From: Homalodisca vitripennis
Taxonomy: Eukaryota > Arthropoda > Insecta > Hemiptera > Cicadellidae
Direction: 5' to 3'
Assembly: GCF_021130785.1 (NCBI RefSeq)
Contig: NC_060212.1
Location: forward strand, 151,556,501-151,620,500
Length of the DNA: 64,000 bases
The position numbers and the translations under genes were made by a program. The notes beneath the pieces are model-generated. The model saw only the letters and a list, made by a program, of their open reading frames with translations. It was not told the DNA's origin and searched no databases. Each line of letters opens with the position of its first letter. The first letter of the stretch is position 1. Positions 48,938 to 59,489 of this stretch are shown one piece after another.

Positions 48938-49453
48938 TGGAAAAATCGACATTGAGCCATTTTATCACTAGAAAACATGTTTAATAGTAAGTGGTGAAAT
49001 TTTAAAGTGTTTTCTAACACAATTACCTCATATTAAAATCATTTTCAACCCCTTGAACATCTTACAGCCCTTGCAAACAACCCCTAAATTGAAAAAATCA
49101 CAAAAAAATACTTTGGTATGATATAAAAAAGATGTAAGTATAGAGTTAGTAAAATTTTATATTTTCTATAATAATTATCAAATTTTTAACCCCCTTTCAA
49201 CCCTTGAAAACTACCCCTTGATAAAAAATTTTTAAAAATTTTTTTGATAAAATGAAAAGGATTTAAATATTATTCCACACTCTCGAAATTGATTATCATA
49301 TTCTTAAGCTTTTCTACCCTTAAAACTACCCCTAAACTAAAACAGTAAATATATATGATTACATATTATTTAAAAATAATTTAATTTGGAGTAAAAAAAT
49401 TGCCATTTATTGGATAAAATATTTACAAATTATACAAAATTCACTCAAATGTG

Positions 49454-49454
<1 letters not shown>

Positions 49455-49508
<54 letters not shown>
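49455..49508. repeat. (TA)n microsatellite
   Basis: A long TA run inside the inverted-repeat element. A second shorter one is at 49563-49582. Confidence 0.95.
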
Positions 49509-49510
<2 letters not shown>

Positions 49511-50677
49511 AAAGTTGGTATGTATTCATGCCTACGTTTCCAAAAATATATGAGCCATATTATGTATATATATATATATATATACACATTACAATAGTTT
49601 TGGGTCTCTATTATACTGCGTACTTTCACATTGCTCCAAATATTCACAGTCCGAAATTTTCAGTTACTAAGTAGAAAAAAATACGATAAGTTTTTTGACC
49701 ATAACTCCTTCAATTTTCATGCTATCACAATTTATAAAAAACCATTGTAAAGGTAATTAAGAGCTACAACATCCTTCATTGCTATATATAGTAAAAACCC
49801 TTTTTCTCAAACGGTGAAGGGTTAAAGGGCTTAAGAGAGGCTGTGATTGCGCTGCCACGCGCTCTTTAAACAATCATATTTCCGTAAATTTTTGTTTTAC
49901 AGAAAAATCAAAATTGTTTTTCAGAAATATACCTACATTTTTCATACCTACACTTTTATACGTATCTGTCGTCATTTTTGAGATATTATGAAAAAAGGTG
50001 GTTTTTTAAAAATTTGAAATTTTTTTTAATCGTGACTTTTTTGAAAAATATGTGTCCTGAAGCAGTCAAACTGATACAATCTATTAAAATCTTCATAATA
50101 AAGTTGATTCTAGGCGGAATACGATTAATTTTAATTTTGGTGGAAATGGCACTTATGAAACCCATTGATTTAAAAGAAAAAACATTAGATGCTCCTCTTA
50201 TATGCAATACAGCTCACTTGTTTTACGTGCAAAAGACTTTTAATAGTGCTCATTTTAAAGCTTATTTCAAGCACTATAAAACTCTTTTTTATTAGAATGC
50301 CTAAAATGCATCTGCTCGCCGCTAGATGGCATTGACCACATCGATTAAATTTCAGACAAAATAAAAAACGGCTTTGATTTTTAATATCTAGCTTAATATT
50401 GCACTTAAAATACTTTATAAAAAACAAAATTGTTCATTGTTTTACCTGCTACAATTGTGTTCTTTATAAAATTTTCGATAAAACGTATATTTTTGGAGAT
50501 ATTTGCAAAAAAACCGATGAAAAACGTGAAACAATTGCGAATTTTCAATTGCCAATAACTTGAAAAGTATTGGATTTTTCGAAAAAACGTTATAGATGAT
50601 TTTTTGCTTAAAATTAGGCCTTCTATCGATATCCGAGGTTATTTTGAAAAAAATAAATTCACTCACGAGAAGGGGTG

Positions 50678-50819
50678 GCAACCACCCCCAGGGTGGTTGC
50701 GGAGTTCAAATCATTTTCACTTTTGAATTTAAGGGTAAGATGAACCTAATTCCAAAATTTTATGCAATTCGGTTAACAGTAAAAAAATTCGGACCAACAA
50801 TGCTTCAATGACTGCACTA
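50678..50819 (-). repeat. Right terminal inverted repeat with adjacent hairpin
   Basis: 50699-50819 is the right inverted repeat. At its inner edge, GCAACCACCC (50678-50687) and GGGTGGTTGC (50691-50700) form a perfect 10-bp stem with a 3-nt loop, at the same position as the hairpin on the left side. Confidence 0.85.
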
Positions 50820-50925
50820 TAGTGCCTATACCAGTCTGTCCGACTTCTGGCTGCTTGTGCCTGTCTGCCTGTACCTTTATGTCTATCTGTCTGTCTGTGT
50901 TTTTGTCTGCGTGCCTGTCTGTATA
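50820..50925. repeat. CTGT/CTGC-type simple repeat
   Basis: An imperfect tetranucleotide run (TGTCTGCCTGT, CTATCTGTCTGTCTG) directly flanks the right inverted repeat. A similar run in the same orientation flanks the left end at 45322-45361. Confidence 0.75.
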
Positions 50926-53368
50926 ATTAAGTCCGTTCTCTAGTATTCTCCCAGTCCTATAAATCTATATCGCTCAGCAAAATCTAAAGGATGGACATGC
51001 ACTAGTACTACACCTTACTTCGTTTACTTTAATTTGTATGAAGACCGTACGGGCTTCACAATTTAGAACAGCGAGTCTACAATTCCTTGTTATTTACAAT
51101 CTTATATTGTTTGTCTTTCGACAACTCTGAATTAAGTAGATCAGGCGATGGCGCGCAGGGGTATGATTTTAATCCGGTTAAGTGCAGAGATTTTCTCTGG
51201 TCTCGGCCAACAAAATCAATATACTGTTAGGAAAATAAATATGGAAATATTCTAGACAAACATTAAAGTATTATGACAGCAACCAAGTTTTTAACTGAAA
51301 TAGAGTAAGTGACGACAGAAGAATATTTTGAACAAATTAAAACAATAATAAATGTACAACATTTTAATCCTTACTCAGGTTAAAAGTTTTAAGTCTAAAC
51401 TGTAGCAAATATATCTATAGTGAAAAACTTTATACTAACGGGTTTGCCCTTTAAAACTGATTACTGAATACAATAATAACGACACTAATCAAAGAATCCT
51501 TAGTTCTATTTTAACAAGCAACTCATAATAGTGTTATAATACCTTGTTATCTGGTATCTTCATAGTGAAATATTGTTATTTGAGTCATAGAACCGTTTTA
51601 CTATTAGTTTATCAGTTGATTTATTTTATCTCGATGTACAAACTTATTCGAATATTTGGTATAATCTAATCATTCGAATGACATTATTTAATGACGATTC
51701 ATCAGTTAAAGAAATGAAATTAGTTTGAGCATTTATAGAACCATTGATGAGAAGACATTGTAATTATTATGACTATTAAAATATGACAAAAATTCTTCAA
51801 AAATTAAAGGAGATTGACTGTAAAATTTAGGAAATTTAATAATTTCTGAAAATCTAACCGATATTGGTCACAATTAATAAGAATCTAAGTATTAAATGGG
51901 ACTCGATCTAAATTACAAGATCCTGTTGGATCTGTATGCAGTACGTAAAATATTTTAACAACCAACAGCACTGTTATAAATAAAGTATCAACTCAAAATG
52001 ACAATAAAAGTTTTAATTGATAAAATCATGTTATTGAGACGACGCGATGCCGCCATAACGAGCGTCACTGTAGTTACCAGCAAACTAGGATACATGGCTG
52101 ACTTAATTAATTCAGATAGTTGCAAACTATAATACCGGATTAGCGGAACCGTTGCGACAACGACTATACACGTGCAGGTAATTCAGTTTTCTCTAATGAT
52201 GCTATTAAACTTGACTTAAACGTATTGCCAAGGTAGAAACTGTTGATGTAGAGATTGCTTACAAACAAATTGTATCCATAGCAGCTATAGGAAATATTTA
52301 AAAAATACACATAGTAGTATTAGTCAAGACAAAATATAGGCGAGAGCTTGCATCTAACTTGTTAATTAAAATTAGATTGTATTAGTTATTAGATTAGGCC
52401 TTTTATTTTTTTTTATATGACGTTTGTAATACAATTATTGTTAATTGTTTCCTGCAATAAAGAAAATTGTTATTATTAAGTAAACAAAGAACATATTTTT
52501 CATTAAATTGATACACATTTCCCCACAAAACGAATTCGAACCTCAGCCGCAGTAGTTTTGATGGAGGTCGAAATGGAAACGCATAAAAAGAATAAAAACT
52601 TTTGTCAGGTCATATATGTATTACCAAAACCAATAATCTGATAAAACGGCTACTTGATATATCACCGTGAGACAATTAGTTAAAATGCCTGAAATGATCA
52701 CTTTTAGCTACATAGTCGGTATGTATACGGTTAGCCAACGCCGATTTAATATGTATTTACATGTCTAAGACTTGGTATTACGTGCGTAAATTTAAAAAAA
52801 TCATCAGAGAAAAAGTTATCCAATAGTAGTTCATATTTTTAACCCTTTTAATACCGTCTCATTTCCACCTCGAATGAAACTAGCATGGCTGATAATCGAT
52901 TTATTTCTAACAAGAATTTTTTCTAGGGATTTGAAGTAAAACAAGGTAGTGTGCTTATATAATATAAATTGGTTCTAGGTTTCTGGAATAATCAGTTTTG
53001 ATTCAAATATTTATTTAATATTTCTGATATTCGACGTAATATACAAAAAAATGATTAAACTGAATGGCAAAGATAGAGCTTTGCAACATAAATAAGTGAC
53101 GCTTCAAATAATAAATAAACAGTACTTTTAAATTAACACGTTGTTCTTTTATTTGTCATCAGAAAATATGTAGAAAGAACGTTGAAAGGAGCCTTAGATT
53201 TAAAGATATAAAATTAAGGCAATAATGATGGATTTTCTAATGCTCTAACAGGATTGATTACAAAAATGTTAAATCAGTTAGAGATGATCCAACATATAAC
53301 TAACAATTTTTATTTTATTTTCGACTGTCATTACTTCACATTCGTATACTCGTATATAAATATATATT

Positions 53369-53420
<52 letters not shown>

Positions 53421-54105
53421 CAAACATATGTAGTAATAAGTTTAAATACGCAAAAAAGGTTGTTAGTTATAAGTTGGGTAATCTTTTAGCGATTTTACAT
53501 CTTTGTAATCAATTCTGTTCTGGCTGAAAAAAACAATTAATATATCCTAAGATGTATTTTATCTTCTAAATGATAATTATCAAATAAATAGGTGTTTATA
53601 GCAACAGATTAACAATAGGAAAATGTTCGACAAATATTAGAGCAACTCTCAAATAAACATGCTGATTTGGTATACAATTCTACTTAACAGGCTGCGATAT
53701 TAAAACCTAATAACAGCTCGTTTATAGTGAGAATTAACGTGGCACAGCTAAACAAATCACAATATCGGCAATAAGCTACAATAACATGACACATTGAACG
53801 TGCTGAATTATTGCGCAATGCTATCTCGCGCCTCTATTGGCAGTCCAGTCTGCCAGTTCAGTTAGGTGGTAATTGCTCATAGTTAATCCAGATCGCTAAC
53901 ATAATGATGATCCCTCCCCTTCTAAACAGTCTCTTTCCAACTAGTCAACATAGGGGTTAGTAACACCACAAACATATTTAATTTTAATTAGCTTTACGCG
54001 ATGGAAAGTTAATTCTTACGGTAAAACCCAATAAAGAAGTAAAAAGGAGTTTATATAATTTATTTTCTAACCCTTTACAGTTTTATACTTAATTAGCTGA
54101 AAAGT
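50926..54105. other. No gene seen; (TA)n at 53371-53416
   Basis: AT-rich. The only structure I see is a TA run of about 46 bp at 53371-53416. No frame above 60 codons is listed here, and none looks coding. Confidence 0.55.
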
Positions 54106-54109
54106 AGCG

Positions 54110-54300
54110 AGGCAGGGGTGCCAACATTTCTCTTCTATTTGTTTGTCTGAACGATATCTCAAGAACGAAATGACCTACAAACTTGGAATTTTGTATGAAG
54201 CTTTAATTTTTATACAGGGAATGTCGAGTTTGATGATGTTGCATGGAGTTTGGCTGAGCGTTAGAGAAAATTTTTGTACTGGCCTTATGAATTACCAACC
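54110..54300 (+). repeat. Dispersed repeat, copy 3
   Basis: GTTTGTCTGAACGATATCTC, AAACTTGGAATTTTGTATG, GTCGAGTTTGATGATG and TTTGGCTGAGCGTTAG correspond in order to words at 2385-2570 and 33866-33990. The 84-codon frame at 54143-54397 lies inside the repeat and is probably not a gene. Confidence 0.45.
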
Positions 54301-55740
54301 TAGAAAAGAGAAAATTGGGGAACAAAAAGAGTTAAATCATATGACACATGTGAAGTTTACTAGGTTGGATGGTAAAAGTTTAATTAAATTTTGTTGAGTA
54401 TTTAAAACATACTTTTGTTTATTTGTAAATATATATCAATAGAGTTCTATGATATGTCCTAGAATGACCATGGAATTGGGTTGGATTTGAAAAAATAGGT
54501 TAGCTTAAGGTGACATCTCGATAGTTAAACTTCCCATTTGAAATATTTTTATATCACTATAGGTTCTGGGAAACTTCCCACTCTTCCATCTTCCAACTCT
54601 TCAGTCTGCCGGATACCTCAAGAGCGCTCACTATGGACTTATTGTGTATGTTACCTCTTTTCTACATAGAAACAATGTAGTGTTTGTTAGATGTGATTTG
54701 GATAACCGTGTGCGTCAGTCATTAACTGTATCCATTCAAGATCTTTACCCATTTACCAAATGTTGGAGAGTTTAAGATAAAACAATAAAATCGCTATGTT
54801 CAGTTTTCTAAAGGACTTTTCACATACAAAAATTCCAGAATATGTTGTTATTTTTGTTTTTCCGTTAAGGCTCTGCCTTCCTCGCGTGTCTTTTTTATCA
54901 GTCCTAGTTAACGCACGCCAAAGTTGGGTAAAATCCGTCCAAGAGGCTTAGAACATTTTACTCGATTCACCGCTTTCCCTCTAAGCCTTCATCCCCTTAG
55001 ATTATATTTTATTGAAATCGCGATTCGATTTTTGGATCAACCTAAAAATTACTTTGTCGAGCTAGAATGTTCTTTAATGTCGTATTCAACGTCAAGCCAA
55101 ATTACATAACAATTGAAGAAAATGTGTATTATCGTGGAAATCCCTTGACTCCATATGGATTGAATAACGAACTTAAATTTCATATTTAGTTAAGGATAGA
55201 CAAGTTTTTGCCAAATTTCGCCAAAAATACGTCTCTGCTATATTTGAAGATAGACAGACAAGGAAACTATGAAAATGACTCAGCATGTCAGTGTCAACTT
55301 TCCATAAGTTTGAATGAGAAAGGGATAAACTAATATTTATAGCCATTCATAGCGCACAAGGAAAGTAGCAAAATTTATCAGCGATGTTGTTGAATTCAAG
55401 ACTGTCACGGATAGCAACGTAGATGTTATTGGCGAACTAGGAATGCGGTACATCGGTCATACCATGCATTAGGACCTCTTATCCACTTTGCCAACGAACT
55501 GCCGCAAGACCTGGAAATCTACCATAATTTGGCCATTACCTGAAAAATCTTTTCAATAGTAATTAACTTCACAAAACTCATGGCGGATTTTGTGAAAGTA
55601 GCTACTAAATAAACACTAAGTGTCACAAAACAACCACAACATAATACAGTACCTGTAGACTTGTTTCCTGTCCTCTTGAAGGCGAAGAACCGAAGGAGGT
55701 GTATGTCATTGACATTCTATTATTCACCAGAATTCTAACC
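54301..55740. other. No gene seen
   Basis: Only short frames, and no element ends that I can recognise. Confidence 0.5.
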
Positions 55741-55745
55741 ATTTA

Positions 55746-56247
55746 TCTATATATATAAATGAATGTTTCTGTGTTTTTCCTTTATGGAATCGTTAACTAT
55801 TTGACCGATCATTACGAAAATTTGTATGTATACGCTATGTATTTTTCCAAGAAGAAGGTTTCTATGCTATGTCTATTGATGTAACTCGCCTCCAGGTTGC
55901 ATTGCCAAAGATAATAGTTTTCAAAGCGCCTGCACATTATAAACTGCAATGACGAGACAGTTACGAATATTTAATAGCCAAACACTATTTGAAGGCGCTA
56001 AGTTATGATATACTTGTTGTATTTGTCTTGAAGATAAATTTCTGGTTGAACTTAAAGCTTGAGTGTTAGTCCACTTTATAATAAAACACATGTACGTGTA
56101 CAATTGCTATAAATATATACAGATTTTCCTGATCGTGGCAACAAAGCAAACTCTACATCGGCGTTGGAAATATAATTTACTTGAGCCAGAAGTGCACATA
56201 CACGGACAACGCTTACGAAAGCGTGCGAAGCCGCGGGAAACAGCTAG
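55746..56247 (+). mobile_element. Non-autonomous Helitron, family A, copy 2
   Basis: The 5' end is TC (55746-55747), then TATATATATAAATGAATG. The 3' end is GAAGCCGCGGGAAACAGCTAG, finishing at 56247. The flanking A (55745) and T (56248) fit the Helitron target. It aligns along its whole length with 8270-8806, including the internal AAAGCGCCTGCACATT and CATGTACGTGTACAA words. No coding capacity. Confidence 0.9.
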
Positions 56248-56626
56248 TAATATAGAAATCACAATAGTATTTAGTATAAAAATTAAAAATTTTGGATTTA
56301 TTTTAAAGAGTAAAATTGAGCTCAATATTACGTTATAATAGGCTGTGGGTGGTTCTAAATTAAGAACAAGCAGGTCCATTCCTCCGAAAACAGCATGAAG
56401 AGTTCCACAGGGTATCTATGTAGCCTTGACAAGTTTAAAATTGTTATAAAAAGTTAAAGATGCAAGATTAAACATCTACAAATTATCTATATTTACATCT
56501 TTATCTACATCTACGAATTATCTATAACATCAATTCTGATAATTCCATTATTTTGAAACTGACAGTAAACGGAGGCCTAAAATATCACAGAACTCTCCAA
56601 AATTTTCTCGTTTTATGCACATACAG

Positions 56627-57694
56627 GAACTTTGCAGAGATTGAGAGGCATATGTATGTTCAGATTAGTGCCACCAGAAGCCACAAAGCTGTAACTAGTG
56701 CAACCCTTCATTGTGTTAGTGATTATCTACTATCATCTAGCGTGTGTTAATAACATTTCCAGATCACGTGAGCTATTGTTGCCAGCGAGCTTTGCGGAGA
56801 TTGAGAGGCTTATATATGTTCAGATTAGTGCCACCAGAAGCCACAAAGCTGTAACTAGTGCAACCCTTCATTGTGTTAGTGATTCTCTACTACCATCTAG
56901 CGTGGGTTAATAACATTTCCAGATCAAGGGAGTTATTGTTGCCAGGGAGCTTTGCGGAGATTGAGAGGCTTATATATGTTCAGATCAGTGTGCCAACAGA
57001 AGCCACAAAGCTGTAACTAGTGCAACCCTTCATTGTGTTAGTGATTATCTACTACCATCTAGCGTGTGTTAATAACATTTCCAGATCACGGGAGTTATTT
57101 TTGCCAGCGAGCTTTGTGTAGATTGAGAGGCTTATATATGTTCAGATTAGTGCCAAAAGAAGCCTCAAAGCTGTAACTAGTGCAACCCTTCATTGTGATA
57201 GTGATTCCCTACTACCATCTACCGTGGGTTAATAACATTTCCAGATCACGGGAGTTATTTTCGCCAGCGAGCATTGTGGAGATTGAGAGGCTTATATATG
57301 TTCATATTAGTGCCACCAGAAGCCACAAAGCTGTAACTAGTGCAACCCTTCATTGTGTTAGTGATTCCCTACTACCATCTAGCGTGTGTTAATAACATTT
57401 CCAGATCACGGGAGTTATTTTTGCCAGCGAGCTTTGGGGAGATTGAGAGGCTTATGTATGTTCAGATTAGTGCCAAAAGAAGCCACAAAGCTGTAACTAG
57501 TGCAACCCTTCATTGTGATAGTGATTCCCTACTACCATCTAGCGTGGGTTAATAACATTTCCAGATCACGGGAGTTATTTTTGCCAGCGAGCTTTGGGGA
57601 GATTGAGAGGCTTATGTATGTTCAGATTAGTGCCACCAGAAGCCACAAAGCTGTAACTAGTGCCCTTCATTGTGTTAGTGATTCCCTACTACTG
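56627..57694. repeat. 160-bp tandem array, about 6.7 copies
   Basis: The word GAGATTGAGAGGC recurs at 160-bp spacing (one interval is 162 bp), with its TTGAG at 56641, 56801, 56961, 57123, 57283, 57443 and 57603. Each unit also has TGCAACCCTTCATTGTG and AATAACATTTCCAGATCA. The period is not a multiple of three, so each unit gives a separate, near-identical frame of about 70 codons. Those frames are by-products. The last unit has a 3-bp deletion and is cut short. Confidence 0.96.
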
Positions 57695-57699
57695 ACCAT

Positions 57700-58560
57700 A
57701 TTTTCAAATTGCTATTAACGTTTCTTAAAATTATGAGTTTGAATCACAATCTGAATATACAGTTACCACATTAAATGTAAGTATAGTTGATTCTATTGGA
57801 CTTGTTTGTTGGTTTTGATAGCGAGATTAACCTGGATTATCCCTCTCTGTGTCGCTACCGTTGGGGTCTATTTTACCCGTGATGATTTAGTCCGGGTATG
57901 TTGGCACGCTTCCACGGGGAAGACAGGTCTCAGCATCATTGCACTTATTGTTATATTACAGTTAATTATTAGTTTAATCCCTCCTAAATTTCTTTTCAGT
58001 TAAAAGTATCGAAAAAAACTCACTCAACCTCTTTTTGAATATTGTTGTACAATGTTATAAATTATAAAAGTAATGTATCAATAACTACAAAAATGCATAA
58101 CTGTTAACTTACATCTAGCTCCGCAAAGTCCACTCACCTGCAAACAAAACATCCCTTAGTTAGATTGATAAAATAAGGCATGACATAATTAAACAGAGTT
58201 AAAAATGTAGCTAAACAGTACAGGTCCCCTAAACTGCTTGATGCCATCACTGTCTCTATCCCACGCGGAACTCGTTCTGGACGGACTTTCGCAGACGTTA
58301 CCATCCTCCTGGTTTCGCCTTTAGATACCCAAAACAGAGGTATTTCTCGACTGTTAGGAATTGGAACTTCTGTTGCTACTAAAATTGAATCCATAAAAAG
58401 TTGGCCATGGTTGTTATTTAAATATGGTTAGTAGGTTTTGTAATGTTATTAGTAATATTGTTATTTTTACTATGATTTTTTTGTATTTATTTGTTAAATT
58501 ATTCTATACTTATTGTTGCAACTGTGAGATGTTTTGTTACTTGTTTTTAATAATATTGTT
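57700..58560. other. No gene recognised
   Basis: 57806-58003 is a TTG-started frame with two hydrophobic stretches, and 58134-58394 is a minus-strand frame of 86 codons. Neither shows a known motif or clear splice context. Confidence 0.4.
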
Positions 58561-58562
58561 AA

Positions 58563-59486
58563 CTAGCGGGCCCGGCGCGCTTTGCTGCGCATTTCAATAA
58601 TTTTTTGCAAAAGTTGCCCGCGGCTTCGCACGCAATTTCCCGTTGAAAACAGTACACTATATTCACTTATTCTTTTTCTATCACATTCTAAACATTGCTG
58701 AGATAATTGATAGTCGTTCCATCGTGAGCCTCTTGGGCGTATTATGAAGGTATGTACCATATTCCTGCCTCTATCTAGCTGTTACCCACGGCTTCGCACG
58801 CAAATCTTAAGAACCGAAGTCCTTATATTACTTAGTAAATTTTTTTTTTTACTATAATAAATTTTAGATTAAATTAGTTATATCTCCGATGCCACGATTG
58901 AGCTTGCTTTGTTGTCTCGATCGAGAGAATATGTACACACGGAGTTTTGAGAACCATACTTCTGTCAAAAAAAAACAACTAAGGTTGATTTTATAACATT
59001 CTTTATATTTGTAGCCAACGTAAGATAGTAATTATGATATCTGCATTACTCTTCTGATCAAGCATGAGCATGGTTTATATTAAATAAATATTGCAGTTAA
59101 AGGTGAATTTTTACGTCAAATTTGAATTGTATTATCTGGATAGTAAAGTCTATGTTTAACAGTGATTGCAAAAACAGTTTAAACAAAATTTGTCGTTTCT
59201 CTTAAGCTTACTCTATGCTTTAAAACTATAAGTGTAATATATGTTTACAAAGAACAGCTGATTAAAAATTTGAAAAGACGTTAACATATGTTTGCTGCAA
59301 TGCATTTCTTATGGGTATTTCTGTAACCAGTGGGGCGGAATCCTGAATCGGGAAAGGGATGGGCATAGCTTATAAACCTTCTCCGTGGAAAAATACATAT
59401 ACGTACAAATTTTCATCATGATCGGTCCAATAGTTCACGATTCCATAAAGGACAAACATACAAACATTCATTTTTATATATATAGA
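58563..59486 (-). mobile_element. Chimeric non-autonomous Helitron (family A 5' end, family B core and 3' end)
   Basis: On the minus strand it starts TC at 59486-59485, then TATATATATAAAAATGAATG, and about 125 bp at this end match family A. From about 59360 inward, and through the 3' end, it matches 62355-63125 closely. The 3' terminus is a GC-rich CCGGGCCCGCTAG ending at 58563, with flanking A and T (minus-strand sense) as expected. An extra 3' terminus of family A type (GAAGCCGTGGGTAACAGCTAG) lies inside at 58775-58795. No Rep-helicase is present. Confidence 0.82.
58775..58800 (-). other. Internal Helitron-type 3' terminus
   Basis: The minus strand reads GCGTGCGAAGCCGTGGGTAA, then CAGCTAG, then AT. 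This is the family A ending, sitting about 210 bp upstream of the terminus actually used at 58563. The segment 58768-58955 that carries it is absent from the related copy at 62355. Confidence 0.7.
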
Positions 59487-59489
59487 TGT

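Larger units (their letters stand above)
45362..50819. mobile_element. Large non-autonomous element with long terminal inverted repeats
   Basis: The left end reads TAGTGCAGTCATTGAAGC from 45362, and the right end is its complement, finishing GCTTCAATGACTGCACTA at 50819. The match continues inward for about 120-130 bp on each side. Shared pieces (right-end strand) include CATTCGG/AATTCGG, TTCATGCAAATCG/TTTATGCAATTCG, AAGATGARCCTAAT and GCGGAGTTCARATCATTTTC. A LINE (45472-48876) interrupts the left repeat. Without it the element is about 2 kb. The internal 1.8 kb (48904-50698) has no frame above 105 codons and no transposase, so the superfamily cannot be named. Both ends abut CTGT/CTGC-type simple sequence. 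Confidence 0.8.

Noticed and set aside
56698..57718. Family of five similar proteins of about 70 residues
   Set aside because: They are the same frame in successive 160-bp tandem units. There is no start context or independent conservation.
57806..58003. Hydrophobic frame that could suggest a receptor segment
   Set aside because: No recognisable motif, a TTG start, and no convincing splice sites. Hydrophobic frames are common in AT-rich DNA.
58300..58345. Similarity to 1498-1545 (CTGGTTTC followed by AGAT words)
   Set aside because: Too short and too diverged to call a shared repeat by eye.
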